Positions 8,783-18,737 are shown, counted from the first letter of the stretch. The stretch is DNA of 64,000 nt from an uncultured bacterium (GCA_949292215.1 CASEYW010000188.1:39806-103805); one strand, 5' to 3'. Numbers and translations are program-made. The notes: generated by a model from the letters alone, not told the origin.

Positions 8783-10447
8783 ATGAATATGGACAAGTTG
8801 TTGAAATCCGTCGAACCGCGATTTGACGAAACCGTTTCAATGCCGTCTTCCATCTGCCATTCCATCGGCTATCACAGCCGCCTGCCCGACGGCTGCACCT
8901 GCCACAGCACCCGGGAGGCAATCTATTATGCACTGGCACTGATCCGGTCCGGAAAAAAGAAACATCTCGACCGGGCGGAAAAGGTCATCCGCGCTGTTCT
9001 GGCTCTTCAGGAAACCAATCCCTACAAACAGACCTACGGCATCTGGCCGTGGTTCCAGGAAGAACCCCTGCCGAAAATGTCACCGCCCGACTGGAACTGG
9101 GCGGATTTCATCGGAGCCGCACTCTGCCATATCCTGCTCGAACATAAAAAAGAGCTTCCGAAACAACTTGCCAAGGAAATTACCGATGCCCTGGAACGAG
9201 CGGCGTGGTCCATCTTCCGGCGGAATGTTCAGCCGAATTACACGAACATCGCTCTCATGGGAGCTGCCGTAACATCCGCGGCAGGACGGATTCTCAAAAA
9301 CGATCTGCTCACCGAATACGCCCGGGAAAGGATCAAAGCGTTCTGGGAGTTCACACAGGAAACCGGCGGACTCAACGAATACAACAGTCCGACCTATACC
9401 TTCATTGCCCTCTTTGAAACGGAACGCATTCTCCAGCTCTCCAAAGACCGGGAGACGTGCGAATATGCGGAAAAACTCCGCCGTCTTATCTGGCAGTCGC
9501 TCGCGGACCACTACCATCCCGCGACAGGACAGCTCGCAGGTCCCCACAGCCGGGCTTACGCATCGCGTCTTGACACGGGAATCATCCATTATCTTGCCGA
9601 AATGACAGGAGTCGATATTCCCGGCGCCGATCCGAAAGAGGAAAAAACTGATCTGAGTCTATTTTCCGGAGAAACACATCTGCCGTGTCCGAAGGACATT
9701 GCAAAACGCTTCCGCAAACTCCCGAAAAAAGAGCTGGAATCCACACAGCGATTCATCAAACGGGAACCGGATTCCGACTCCTTTTACGGCACCACCTGGA
9801 TGACGGAACAGGTCGCATTCGGTTCCATCAGCCGCTGCTGCACCTGGGTACAGGGGCACCCGCTGATCGCCTATTGGGTCAACGGAAAAAAACCGGCTGT
9901 TTTCCATTTCAACTTTCTGAAAAACGGAAGAGAGTTCTCCTCGATGGGACTCCGCACGGCGCAGAAGAAAAACATCGCTCTGACCGCCTTTCATCCGCTG
10001 ACCGACCGGGGCGATTATCACATCCATCTCGACCACCCGGCGGATCAGATCTTCCGCGCCACAGAACTCGTTCTGCGTTATAAAGTGGAAGCGGAAAATG
10101 CGGAAGTCTGCGAACTCTCCGACGCGGTATTTGAACTCCGGGCAGGAGACTGGAAAGCAGTCGTTCACGTTCCGACGGGATCGTTCGATGGAAAACCAAC
10201 TGCCTGCGCCTGCGGAAAAACAGACAACTGCGCCTACGTCGATGTCATCTGCTACGCCGATCCGGAAAAAGCATTCAGATTCGATGAATCCCTCCAGGAT
10301 CAGCTGGCGGTCGCAGTCGAGATCCTCAAAGCGGATGAAAAAGTCTCCGCGGATCTGCCTGATGTAAAATCCGAAAGCGGCACCGTCACCGCCGCATGGC
10401 GCGGACTCAACGTCACGGTTCCCCTCTGCGGTGTGCCATACGACTAA
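8783..10447 (+). CDS. Predicted (alpha/alpha)-barrel protein, possible polysaccharide lyase or hydrolase
   Basis: A 554-residue protein from the ATG at 8783, chosen because an AGGAA ribosome site lies just upstream and a promoter lies inside the longer frame. There is no signal peptide. The N-terminal ~330 residues are helical, with repeated helix pairs, as in the alpha/alpha toroids of heparinase- and alginate-lyase-type enzymes (motifs WNWADF, NYTNIALMGA, GGLNEYNSPTY). The C-terminal ~220 residues look like an all-beta sheet domain. I do not recognise the family with certainty and cannot name catalytic residues; NYTN and NEYNSPTY are the best active-site candidates. It is preceded by a strong terminator, so it is independently transcribed. 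Its convergent neighbour is an SGNH esterase. Confidence 0.7.
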   Translation: MNMDKLLKSVEPRFDETVSMPSSICHSIGYHSRLPDGCTCHSTREAIYYALALIRSGKKKHLDRAEKVIRAVLALQETNPYKQTYGIWPWFQEEPLPKMSPPDWNWADFIGAALCHILLEHKKELPKQLAKEITDALERAAWSIFRRNVQPNYTNIALMGAAVTSAAGRILKNDLLTEYARERIKAFWEFTQETGGLNEYNSPTYTFIALFETERILQLSKDRETCEYAEKLRRLIWQSLADHYHPATGQLAGPHSRAYASRLDTGIIHYLAEMTGVDIPGADPKEEKTDLSLFSGETHLPCPKDIAKRFRKLPKKELESTQRFIKREPDSDSFYGTTWMTEQVAFGSISRCCTWVQGHPLIAYWVNGKKPAVFHFNFLKNGREFSSMGLRTAQKKNIALTAFHPLTDRGDYHIHLDHPADQIFRATELVLRYKVEAENAEVCELSDAVFELRAGDWKAVVHVPTGSFDGKPTACACGKTDNCAYVDVICYADPEKAFRFDESLQDQLAVAVEILKADEKVSADLPDVKSESGTVTAAWRGLNVTVPLCGVPYD

Positions 10448-10477
10448 GCCAGAAGAGAAGAAAGAGCGCACTTCCAC

Positions 10478-11428
10478 TCAATCGGCAAAAAGACCTTTCA
10501 GATTCCGGAACAGAAGTTCGGCACCGGCATCGTTCGGGTGGATGCCGTCCACATAATATGCCGGATCGTCCGGCAGAAGAGTTCGTCCGTCGATGAAACG
10601 AACCTGCGGGAACTCCGCGGCAAGACCGCGGAGCGCTTCGCAATAGTCGTCCAGATGCAAACCAAGTTCATTCGGTTCGGTCCGTCCCGCCCAGGGGATC
10701 GGGCCGAGCAGAATCACTTCCGCCTTCTTCCGGGAAAGAAGCGGCAGAAGCGCTCCTTTCATATCCTTTCGATACACCTCCAAGGGACGGGATGTGTTGA
10801 AATCGTTGACCCCGAATCCGAGAATCACCCGGTCCCATTCATACTCCAGGGCGCAGGAACCGAGCCGCTGATCCGCAGTCGCTCCGGCAACACTCAAATT
10901 GCAGTATTCGCTCTCCAGCAGGCGCGCAAGCCGGTCCGCATACGCCAGCGACGGACGCGACACCGTCATTCCCTGCATGATGGAATCGCCGATAAACAGC
11001 ATCGCATGATCCTTCCGTGGAACGTTCTCCACCCGCGCGCCGTCATCGGCTTTCAACTCCCCGACAAAACATTCGGCCAGATGCGGAAGCGCAATTTCCA
11101 CCTGGTGCAGACTGCCATCCAGAGTAAGCGCAAGCTGTTCCTTCTCATAGGAATACGTACTCTCCACACCGTCCACGAACACACTGAATGCAAACACCGG
11201 GCGGGCAGTTCTGCCAAACGCCACCGGAAGTGAAAGATTTGCCGAATCCGTTTTCAGCAGGACCCGGACTCCGGAGGGGCAATTTGCACGAATCTCGCGA
11301 TGCTCCGTGCAACGGTAAATTTCCAGCAGAGAAGGAGTCAGTCGGTGAAGCTGGAGACCTTTTTCCTTTGCCTCCATCGAAACACATCCGCGAAGGAGTC
11401 CGCAGTTTTTCCGCAAATCGAACAGCAT
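10478..11428 (-). CDS. Cytoplasmic SGNH-family esterase with N-terminal beta-sandwich
   Basis: An SGNH hydrolase of about 316 residues. The GDS block (LFIGDSIMQG, Ser149 from this start), GFGVND block and DGIHPND block give the Ser, Asn and Asp-His catalytic groups. An N-terminal ~130-residue beta-rich domain precedes it, as in CE2/CE3-like acetylesterases. The start at 11428 is preferred because GAGG lies six bases upstream; an upstream in-frame ATG at 11455 lacks a ribosome site. No signal peptide is visible, unlike the SGNH protein at 3171. It points toward the alpha/alpha-barrel gene and diverges from the polysaccharide deacetylase. It is probably a deacetylase of imported oligosaccharides. 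Confidence 0.75.
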   Translation of the reverse strand: MLFDLRKNCGLLRGCVSMEAKEKGLQLHRLTPSLLEIYRCTEHREIRANCPSGVRVLLKTDSANLSLPVAFGRTARPVFAFSVFVDGVESTYSYEKEQLALTLDGSLHQVEIALPHLAECFVGELKADDGARVENVPRKDHAMLFIGDSIMQGMTVSRPSLAYADRLARLLESEYCNLSVAGATADQRLGSCALEYEWDRVILGFGVNDFNTSRPLEVYRKDMKGALLPLLSRKKAEVILLGPIPWAGRTEPNELGLHLDDYCEALRGLAAEFPQVRFIDGRTLLPDDPAYYVDGIHPNDAGAELLFRNLKGLFAD

Positions 11429-11475
11429 GGCAAACCTCATGAAAGAATCAAACATTCGGAAACAACACTAAAAAT

Positions 11476-11503
11476 AATATACATTTCTTCCGGAAAAAGT
11501 AAA
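11476..11503 (-). promoter_or_regulatory. Possible promoter for the SGNH esterase
   Basis: On the minus strand TTTACT and TATATT are separated by 16 bases, about 45 bases upstream of the start at 11428. This is a weak -35 with a good -10. It is adjacent to the divergent deacetylase promoter. Confidence 0.35.
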
Positions 11504-11510
11504 ATCCGGA

Positions 11511-11539
11511 TTGAAAAATCGTCACCCCTTCGTTATGGT
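11511..11539 (+). promoter_or_regulatory. Promoter TTGAAA-17-TATGGT for the deacetylase gene
   Basis: TTGAAA (11511-11516), 17-base spacer, TATGGT (11534-11539), about 45 bases ahead of the ATG at 11585. It lies inside the longer open frame and so excludes an upstream start. Confidence 0.45.
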
Positions 11540-11584
11540 ATGACCATTGCAGAATATTGCTGGCATTCACGAAAGGAAAAAACG

Positions 11585-13624
11585 ATGATCTCTCTTTACA
11601 AACGGGCTCTGCTGCTTTCCGCGGCAGCTGTTTGCCTCATTCTTCAGGCAAAACCGGATGCAGACTGGACCCCCGAACAGAGCAGGAAATACGCACACCA
11701 TTTTCTCTTGCCTGCCAATCCACTCGGCTTTCCGGAATACCTTCAGACCGTGACTGTGAAGTTCGCTTCACCGGAAGCAGCGGAAAAAGCAAAACTCTCC
11801 ATCCCGGGACTCCCCGATGAACAGGAACTTGCCTTCTCCACCCGCTGGGACGATGTCAACGACAAACACTTGAGAATGTCCGAACTTCTCAAAAAGCACA
11901 ACATGAAGGGGACCTTTTTCCTCACACGTCCCTGGAACAAAGAGTATTATCGGAAAATCGCAGAACAACTGCTGGAAAACGGCTGTGCGATCGGCAGCCA
12001 CACCATCTCGCATCCCTCCCTGCCGACGCTGGTTCCGAATGAAGCATTCCACCAGATGATGCTGATCCGACCGGAGCTGGAATCCAATCTCAACACCTGT
12101 GTAGTATCATTCGTTCTCCCCGGCTGCGCGCTGGGAAGCCGGATCGAAAATCAGACCGCGCTCGCTGTCGGGCAGACCATTCAGCGCTGCGGTTATCTTT
12201 CAAATCCGGAATTCTGGAATGACAACGAAAAACGTTACGGACTCAAACCCGGCACCTGTTTCGCCACCCATCTCTTTGATGCAAACGATAAAAATCCAAC
12301 CATGGAACGTTTCGAAAAGGGATTGAAGAACCAGCTCAACCGAGTTAAAAAGAATCCTTCCAATCCCCATATCACACTCGGAGTACATACCTGGCAGGAC
12401 GACAAGGGCTTCGAGGAACTGGACCGGATCTTCACAAAATACGGTCATAACCCGAAATGGTGGTACTGCAATGAAAACGAATACGCCGCATACCGGTATC
12501 AATTTCTTCACAGCAAAGTCGTTTCCGCAAAACGGAACGGTGATACCGTCACATACACCATCCGCCGCATTGCGCCGGGACCTCTCGGATCAACGATTCC
12601 TCTCAGCTTGAAATTCTCGGAAACACCTCTTTCCGTCAAAGCCTCTGAAACACTTACTCCGACACGAACCGGACTCTACAAGCTGCCGCACGATGCGGAC
12701 CGTCAGACCCCGCAATACGTGGAACTGATCAAAAATACTGCCAATCTGCCTCTGACCGCGGCAATCTTTGAATCGAAAAAGTTCCCCGGACTCTCCGTCG
12801 GACTCCACTGGGACGACTCCAGGCAACAGCTGCAGGGATTCCTCCTGAACCGCTCAAGAGTTCCCTTGCAACAGCTCAACAAGACCATCTATTTCCCAAT
12901 GCAGTGGAAAACTCCGGTCCGTTTCATGAGAACCTGGGAAGTCCTCCCGGGAAACAAAGATGCGTTTCTGTTCACACCTCCCGCGGAAGACAGACATCCC
13001 GATCCAAATCTGAGTGAAGGCCCTCATCTTTACGTCCTCCAGTGCGATTTTCTCATGGACGGCAAAGCCCAGCGAATCTATGCGACAACAGAACTGAAAC
13101 AGCCGGTCATCCCCTTCCCCTGTGCAAGAGATACAGCCGTGTTTCTGGGCCCGGTTCCCGGAGAGAAGATCACGGATGAGCTCCTTGCTCAGCTTTCCAT
13201 TCCCGGAAAAAAACTCGCACATCTCGGAACAAAACCCACGGAACTCTGGCGAAAACAGGCCGATGGAAAAAACATCAAAAGCTATATTCTCAGTGCGTAC
13301 AGCACGGATCAGGCATGGATCAAAGATTCCCGGGATTTCTTCAAGCAGAAAAAGGGAAATCAGCTCATTGCCCTGGATTTTACCTCTCCCTCTGAAGGAA
13401 AATCTGTCCGTCTCTTCTGTTCCCCGGCACAGTTCCGTGAAGCATGGTTGAACGGGAAAAAACTCCCGGCCCTGAAAAACGGGCTTCCAATCAACCCACG
13501 AAAAGGAGTCAACCGTCTCATTCTTGTCCGGAAACCTGTCAATTGGCCGCAGACAAGTCTGGAACTCTCCATTGCGGAGAAAGATCCTTTCCAACCGGTC
13601 AAATGCCTGAAGCCGGACTTCTGA
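11585..13624 (+). CDS. Secreted polysaccharide deacetylase (NodB/CE4-like)
   Basis: A 679-residue protein starting at the ATG at 11585, with AAAGGA upstream and a signal peptide at residues 1-22 (LYKRALLLSAAAVCLILQA). The NodB-type core is at about residues 80-290: STRWDDVND gives Asp89/Asp90, and SHTISHPS gives the metal-binding His139 and His143. CE4 enzymes remove N- or O-acetyl groups from sugars using a divalent metal. The motif differs from the usual TFDDG, so the substrate may be unusual. Residues about 300-679 are beta-rich with no recognised domain. The GH95 gene follows 43 bases later and may be co-transcribed. Confidence 0.8.
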   Translation: MISLYKRALLLSAAAVCLILQAKPDADWTPEQSRKYAHHFLLPANPLGFPEYLQTVTVKFASPEAAEKAKLSIPGLPDEQELAFSTRWDDVNDKHLRMSELLKKHNMKGTFFLTRPWNKEYYRKIAEQLLENGCAIGSHTISHPSLPTLVPNEAFHQMMLIRPELESNLNTCVVSFVLPGCALGSRIENQTALAVGQTIQRCGYLSNPEFWNDNEKRYGLKPGTCFATHLFDANDKNPTMERFEKGLKNQLNRVKKNPSNPHITLGVHTWQDDKGFEELDRIFTKYGHNPKWWYCNENEYAAYRYQFLHSKVVSAKRNGDTVTYTIRRIAPGPLGSTIPLSLKFSETPLSVKASETLTPTRTGLYKLPHDADRQTPQYVELIKNTANLPLTAAIFESKKFPGLSVGLHWDDSRQQLQGFLLNRSRVPLQQLNKTIYFPMQWKTPVRFMRTWEVLPGNKDAFLFTPPAEDRHPDPNLSEGPHLYVLQCDFLMDGKAQRIYATTELKQPVIPFPCARDTAVFLGPVPGEKITDELLAQLSIPGKKLAHLGTKPTELWRKQADGKNIKSYILSAYSTDQAWIKDSRDFFKQKKGNQLIALDFTSPSEGKSVRLFCSPAQFREAWLNGKKLPALKNGLPINPRKGVNRLILVRKPVNWPQTSLELSIAEKDPFQPVKCLKPDF

Positions 13625-13667
13625 TCTGTTTTCTTCCATCCTAACTATAAATAAGGATTCTCCATTT

Positions 13668-16001
13668 ATGAGTGCATCACAAGTTCTTTTTTACCGGGAG
13701 GCGGCTCCCTACTGGGAAGCCGCACTCCCCCTGGGCAACGGACGTCTCGGCGCCATGATCCACGGAGGCGCGGAACAGGAAAGTCTCGCGCTCAATGACG
13801 ACACCCTCTGGTCGGGTCGGCCGGAAAACCGTTACAGCAAAGAAATTTTCAAGTCCCTCCCCGAAGCCCGCCGTCTGATCGCGGAACGCAAATTCTCGGA
13901 AGCTGATAAATTCATTTCCGAGCACATGGGCGATCACGACTCACAGAGTTATCTGCCGGCAGGAGACCTGAACATCCGCTTCCGGCATACAGGTTCCATC
14001 GAAAATTACCGCAGAGAACTTGATCTCTCAACCGCTCTTTTCTCCATGGAGTATACTACGGGAGGAGTCCAGTTCCGACGGGAGGCGTTCGCTTCCCATC
14101 CTGCGCAGATCCTTGTCTACCGAATCACCGCGGGAACGCGCGGTTCGCTGAATTTTGAAGCGGAATTCGCCTCGCAGATCCGGGGACAGGCAGCTTCTCT
14201 CAACGGGGATATCGTCTTCGACGGCGAATGCCCGGTTCATGACCGCCGGGATGAAATTGTCTGGAAGGATGACCAGGGACGCACCGGCATCCGCTACCGT
14301 ATGCACCTGAGAGCCTTGTCGGAAGGCGGTTCCCTCTGCTCGGAAAATGGAGTGCTGAAGGTGGAGGGCGCTGATTCCGTCACACTTCTTCTTTCCATCC
14401 GCTCCAACTTCAAAGACTGGAAAACCATGCCGGAAGAAAGCGGAATCGACTGGAAGGCGCTGGCGGCTGCTGATCTGGACAAGGCGGAAAAAGCAGGATT
14501 CGAAGTTCTGAAACAGCAGCATATCGGAGATTATCGTGCTCTTGCCATGCGGTCCGTTCTGGAATTTCCGGAACAGCCGGGAGATGAAGGAACCGTCCCG
14601 GAGCGTCTCGCGCTGGAACAGAATCGGGAGATCTTTTCCCCCTCGCTGGCGGCTCTGCTTTACAACTACGGCAGATATCTGATGATCGCCTCATCCCGTC
14701 CGGGAACGCAGGCGACCAATCTTCAGGGAATCTGGAACCGTCTTCTCTTCCCCCCCTGGGGATGCAACTATACAACGAACATCAATACGGAGATGAACTA
14801 CTGGCCCGCAGAAAACACCAATCTTGCCGAATGCGCGGAACCGCTTTTCCAGTTTATCCGGGATCTTTCCGAAAAAGGAAAAGATGCGGCACGGGAGCTC
14901 TATCATCTCTCCGGCTGGTGTCTCCATCACAATTCGGATCTCTGGCGTTACTGTTCCACAGCCACAGGCCGTGCTCAGTGGCTCTTCTGGCCGGTCTGCG
15001 GCGGATGGCTCTGCCGCCATGTGATGGATCATTACCGGTACTCAGCGGACAAGGAGTTCCTTTCCCGTTTCGAACCGATTCTTCGCGGTGCAGCGGAATT
15101 TTTCCTCGGACTTCTCCAGGATCACAACGGCGTGCTGGAAACCTGTCCTTCGACTTCTCCGGAAAACAACTTCATTGATCCGGAGACAGGAAAATCAGCC
15201 GCCGCGGCATCCGGGTCAGTCATGGACATGTCCATCATCCGAGAGACCTTTGAAAGTGTTCTGGAGTGTGCGGAAGCGCTCTCCTCGGAGGATGCTTTCG
15301 TCCGGAAGATCCGGCAAGCTCTGCCGAAACTGCGGAAGCCTTCGATCGGCTCCGAAGGACAGCTCCTCGAATATGGAGAAGACTTTCAGGAAGCGGAAAT
15401 CCATCATCGTCACGTCTCCCATCTCTACGATGTCTACCCCGGCTCCGCTTTCACTCCGGAACACAACCGGGAATACTACGATGCCGCCAGAGTTTCGCTG
15501 GAACGGCGTGGTGATCTCAGTACCGGATGGGCAATGGGATGGCGAGTCGCACTCTGGGCGCGTTTCCTCGACGGCGATCACGCATGCCGGGTCATCCGGA
15601 ATCTGCTGACTCCCGTTTTCCCGCAAGGAACTCCGAATTATGTGGCGGGCGGCGGGGTCTATCCGAATCTGTTCGACGCCCATCCGCCGTTCCAGATCGA
15701 CGGCAACTTCGGAGTCACTGCAGCGATCGGCGAATTGTTTGTCCAGAGCCACAAACGGACTCCGGAAGGGGAAACTGTCGTCGAGCTCTTTCCCGCCCTC
15801 CCCTCCGCCTGGACCGAAGGACGCATCACCGGTCTGCGCGCACAGGGGGATCTCACGATCAACTTGAAATGGAACAAGCCCGGCGCCGCAGACTTCCTCG
15901 CGGAAATCACAGCCGGCCATGAGGGTACGTTCCTCTTCCGCACGCCCGCCGGAAGCGTGAAAAAACATCTTCATGCAGGAGAGAAAACAACGCTCTCCTG
16001 A
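13668..16001 (+). CDS. GH95-family alpha-L-fucosidase/galactosidase-like enzyme
   Basis: A 777-residue protein close to the usual GH95 length. Family signatures are the N-terminal PLGNGRLGAMIHGG and LNDDTLWSGRP, NINTEMNYWPAEN in the barrel (the conserved Asn pair), FQEAEIHHRHVSHL (the acid, Glu575 or Glu577) and FQIDGNFGVTAA (Asp678). GH95 enzymes cleave terminal alpha-1,2-linked L-fucose or L-galactose with inversion. No signal peptide is visible, so it should act in the cytoplasm on imported oligosaccharides. AAGGAT lies upstream of the ATG. It is followed by a hairpin terminator and faces a convergent AraC regulator. Confidence 0.9.
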   Translation: MSASQVLFYREAAPYWEAALPLGNGRLGAMIHGGAEQESLALNDDTLWSGRPENRYSKEIFKSLPEARRLIAERKFSEADKFISEHMGDHDSQSYLPAGDLNIRFRHTGSIENYRRELDLSTALFSMEYTTGGVQFRREAFASHPAQILVYRITAGTRGSLNFEAEFASQIRGQAASLNGDIVFDGECPVHDRRDEIVWKDDQGRTGIRYRMHLRALSEGGSLCSENGVLKVEGADSVTLLLSIRSNFKDWKTMPEESGIDWKALAAADLDKAEKAGFEVLKQQHIGDYRALAMRSVLEFPEQPGDEGTVPERLALEQNREIFSPSLAALLYNYGRYLMIASSRPGTQATNLQGIWNRLLFPPWGCNYTTNINTEMNYWPAENTNLAECAEPLFQFIRDLSEKGKDAARELYHLSGWCLHHNSDLWRYCSTATGRAQWLFWPVCGGWLCRHVMDHYRYSADKEFLSRFEPILRGAAEFFLGLLQDHNGVLETCPSTSPENNFIDPETGKSAAAASGSVMDMSIIRETFESVLECAEALSSEDAFVRKIRQALPKLRKPSIGSEGQLLEYGEDFQEAEIHHRHVSHLYDVYPGSAFTPEHNREYYDAARVSLERRGDLSTGWAMGWRVALWARFLDGDHACRVIRNLLTPVFPQGTPNYVAGGGVYPNLFDAHPPFQIDGNFGVTAAIGELFVQSHKRTPEGETVVELFPALPSAWTEGRITGLRAQGDLTINLKWNKPGAADFLAEITAGHEGTFLFRTPAGSVKKHLHAGEKTTLS

Positions 16002-16026
16002 TCCGGATGCCCGGTGAAGTACACCT

Positions 16027-16073
16027 CCCCTTCCATGAGTCCTCTCCGGACTCCTGCGAAGGGGCTTCTTTTT
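16027..16073 (+). terminator. Rho-independent terminator after the GH95 gene
   Basis: A two-part stem: CCCCTTC/GAAGGGG outside, GAGTCC/GGACTC inside with a five-base loop, then CTTCTTTTT. It lies between the convergent GH95 and AraC genes. Confidence 0.7.
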
Positions 16074-16098
16074 CCGGACCCCCTCCTTGCAACAATAT

Positions 16099-16974
16099 TT
16101 AAAACCGGAGCATCCGATAGGTTTCCGGCGTACAGTTCAGATGTTTCCGGAAGGCGCAGCAGAAATAACATTCGCTCGAAAAACCGCTCTGAACGGCAAT
16201 CTCTTTCACGCTGAGCGATGTTTCCAGAAGCATCCGCGCAGCATGACGCAGACGGAGCCGCCCGAGATATTCCGACGGAGTCAATCCGGAGCACATCCGG
16301 AAAAGCTGACGGCACCGGACCTCCCGGATTCCCGCCGCGGCAGCAATGTCCGCCACGCCGACCGCATTCCGGAAATTCGCCTCCAGAAAACGCAAAGCAG
16401 CGACAAAGCGGGGATTCCGTTCCGTCCTTTCCACGGGAATCATCTCTTTTCGCAGAGCCAGATCAAACAGCAGCCGGTTCAAAAACAGACCGCAATAGCG
16501 GAACCCAATGCTTCCGCCGGACTGCGTTTCTCCGATCATCCGTTTCAGATGTTCAATCTCTTCCGCATCCAGCGGAAATGAATGACACGGAGACTTCAGG
16601 CGGTCAAGTGGATTCTCCAGCGAAAACGTTCCCGGCAGGGTGTGCAGAATGAAATGCTTCACCAGCGTTTCCCCCTCCGGCAGGCCGAACGCATGATTCA
16701 TTTCCATCCCGAGCAGGAAGCAGTCGCCGGGCTTCAGCAGGTATTCCGCATGATCCAGACTCAATTTCAGAGAGCCTTCCAAAACAAACAGGCAGAAGTT
16801 GTCCATCAGACGTCGGCGTGGAACAAACCAAGGAGCATGATTCTCCCAGTAGGAACATGAAAGCACGCGGATTGGATTCTCCGCAACAAGCGCAAGAGCG
16901 TTCCGATCCAGAAGCTCGGCACGGTCCCTCAAACTGATGCAGCGCTCATCGCCAAAAGGGGAATTTTTGTTCAT
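16099..16974 (-). CDS. AraC-family transcriptional regulator
   Basis: A 291-residue protein. An N-terminal cupin-like sensing domain (about residues 40-120, LKPGDCFLLGMEMNHAF) is followed by a C-terminal double helix-turn-helix (about 190-290): VGVADIAAAAGIREVRCRQL, then LSVKEIAVQSGFSSECYF and the closing TPETYRMLRF. AraC/XylS regulators of this shape bind a sugar and activate nearby catabolic genes. It diverges from the GH32/43-like gene at 17094, whose near-consensus promoter lies in the shared intergenic region, so that gene is the likely target. No clear ribosome site is visible before the ATG. Confidence 0.9.
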   Translation of the reverse strand: MNKNSPFGDERCISLRDRAELLDRNALALVAENPIRVLSCSYWENHAPWFVPRRRLMDNFCLFVLEGSLKLSLDHAEYLLKPGDCFLLGMEMNHAFGLPEGETLVKHFILHTLPGTFSLENPLDRLKSPCHSFPLDAEEIEHLKRMIGETQSGGSIGFRYCGLFLNRLLFDLALRKEMIPVERTERNPRFVAALRFLEANFRNAVGVADIAAAAGIREVRCRQLFRMCSGLTPSEYLGRLRLRHAARMLLETSLSVKEIAVQSGFSSECYFCCAFRKHLNCTPETYRMLRF

Positions 16975-17011
16975 AGTGTCGATTTTCTATATAAAAGACA
17001 TTTTTTTCATA

Positions 17012-17040
17012 TTCACATCTGCTGTTTTCAGGAATATAAT
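17012..17040 (+). promoter_or_regulatory. Near-consensus promoter TTCACA-17-TATAAT
   Basis: TTCACA (17012-17017) and TATAAT (17035-17040) with a 17-base spacer, 53 bases before the ATG at 17094. It lies between divergent AraC and propeller-enzyme genes and is the expected place for AraC control. Confidence 0.75.
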
Positions 17041-17093
17041 GTTTATATAAAAAAACGCAATCATAAAAGAGACAGAAACAAGGAGATTTTTTC

Positions 17094-18677
17094 ATGGGAG
17101 TCAACTTCAAAGCGGATTTTGATCCGACGGCAAGAACGGTCCTTCCGGTCCCCTATCTGGAAACCAGGGAGCCGGAAGTCAAACTTGAACGGGGACGCCA
17201 GCTTTTTGTAGATGATTATCTAATCGAATGGAACACCTTCCGCCGAGTCTGGCATCCGGCGGAGGAATACGCGTACAATCCTGTACTGAAACCGGAAACG
17301 GAAATTGAGCTTGATCACGGAGAGGCTCCGATGGCGGCTCCCTTCAACGACGGTCTCTGGTACGATCCGCAGGACAAACTCTACAAATTCTATTATCACG
17401 CAGGCTGGTTCCACGGGACGGCACTGGCAGTGAGCAGGGACGGCATCCACTGGGAACGTCCCGATCTGGGAATCGTTGGACACACAAACCTCGTGATTCC
17501 GCCACGTCCGGGGTATGAGCGTGACGGCTGTCTGGTCTGGCTCGACCAGCACGCGGAAAATACCGATGAACGCTGGAAAATGTTCCTTTTCTTTCGTCAT
17601 CCGAATGGAGAAAACGGCGAACTCCGCACCTCCGCCGACGGCATCCATTGGAATTTCCGCGAATTCACCGGCGACTGCGGCGACAATTCCAGTTTCTTCC
17701 GCGATCCGTTCCGCAATCAGTGGATCTTCAGTGTCCGATGCGGTTTTCCGGAAACAGGGCGCGCCCGCGCCTGGCTTCCGCGCAGTGAATTCATCGCTCC
17801 CCCCTGGAAGCAGAGACAGCCGGATATCCTGAACACGGACTATCCCAATCCCGATATGATTCCCTGGGCAAGAGCCGATGAACTTGATCCCCTGGAGGAG
17901 GAAACACAATTCCAGGCCCAGCTCTACGACCTGAACGCCGTCCCCTATGAAAGCCTGATGCTCGGGCTCTTCGCCATTTTCCACGGTCCGGAAAACAACA
18001 ACTGTGAACTGCTGGCATGTCCGAAACGGATCGACCTGCATCCCGCATTCAGCCGCGACGGCTATCACTGGTCGCGTCCCGCGGAACGGATTCCCCTTCT
18101 GCGCTGCACCCGGAAAAAAGGCGACTGGAACCGCGGATATCTCCACGCCGCCGGCGGAATCTGTCTCACCTTCCGCGACAAACTCCGCTTCTATCACGCC
18201 GGATTCAGTGCGAAATCCAAACTCGGACCCGGAGAAAAAGGCACCTCCAGCCGGGGAGCCTTCGCCATGTATGCGGGAGCTTCGACCGGATTCGCCGAAC
18301 TCCGCCGCGACGGTTTTGCCTCCCTTCATACCGATACGGAAGGCATCCTCATCACCCGCCCGATGATCCCCAACGGCCGTTTTCTCCGGATCAACGCCGC
18401 GGCGGAATCCCTTCGGGCCGAAGTGCTCGACCGGGAGAACCGTCCCGTTCCCGGATACTCGGTTCAGGAAACCATTCCCTTCCGCGGCGACTCCACCTCC
18501 GTCCAGATCCGCTGGAAAACCCGCGACACTCTCCCGGAAACCTCTCCCCTCCGCCTCCGCTTCACCATGGAGAAAGGGGATCTCTACTCCTTCTGGTTCA
18601 CAGACGATCCCCATGGAAAAAGCGGCGGTTATCTCGCCGCCGGAAGCGAAGACTACTCTTCCGACCGGGATCTGTAA
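17094..18677 (+). CDS. Five-bladed-propeller glycosidase-like protein (GH32/43-like)
   Basis: A 527-residue protein without a signal peptide, preceded by AAGGAG. Repeated blade-type motifs are visible: RQLFVDDYLIE near residue 40, MAAPFNDGLWYDPQDKLYKFYYHAGW, LAVSRDGIHWERPDLG, TSADGIHWNFREF and AFSRDGYHWSRPAERIPLL. These SRDGxHW strands are typical of clan F/J glycosidase-fold proteins (GH32, GH43, GH130 relatives). The last ~100 residues look like a beta-sandwich (LRAEVLDRENRPVPGY). Catalytic acids cannot be named without alignment. It is transcribed alone from a strong promoter to a strong terminator, with AraC control inferred from the divergent neighbour. Confidence 0.7.
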   Translation: MGVNFKADFDPTARTVLPVPYLETREPEVKLERGRQLFVDDYLIEWNTFRRVWHPAEEYAYNPVLKPETEIELDHGEAPMAAPFNDGLWYDPQDKLYKFYYHAGWFHGTALAVSRDGIHWERPDLGIVGHTNLVIPPRPGYERDGCLVWLDQHAENTDERWKMFLFFRHPNGENGELRTSADGIHWNFREFTGDCGDNSSFFRDPFRNQWIFSVRCGFPETGRARAWLPRSEFIAPPWKQRQPDILNTDYPNPDMIPWARADELDPLEEETQFQAQLYDLNAVPYESLMLGLFAIFHGPENNNCELLACPKRIDLHPAFSRDGYHWSRPAERIPLLRCTRKKGDWNRGYLHAAGGICLTFRDKLRFYHAGFSAKSKLGPGEKGTSSRGAFAMYAGASTGFAELRRDGFASLHTDTEGILITRPMIPNGRFLRINAAAESLRAEVLDRENRPVPGYSVQETIPFRGDSTSVQIRWKTRDTLPETSPLRLRFTMEKGDLYSFWFTDDPHGKSGGYLAAGSEDYSSDRDL

Positions 18678-18698
18678 ATCCCCCACTGCTCCTCCTGC

Positions 18699-18737
18699 GC
18701 CATCCGCTCCTCGATATCGACGGATGGCTTTTTTTTT
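18699..18737 (+). terminator. Rho-independent terminator after the GH32/43-like gene
   Basis: GCCATCCG/CGGATGGC perfect 8-bp stem with a 14-base loop followed by nine T. Confidence 0.9.

Noticed and set aside
11300..11584. N-terminal extension of the polysaccharide deacetylase
   Set aside because: It overlaps the divergent esterase and the promoter, and it would bury the signal peptide.
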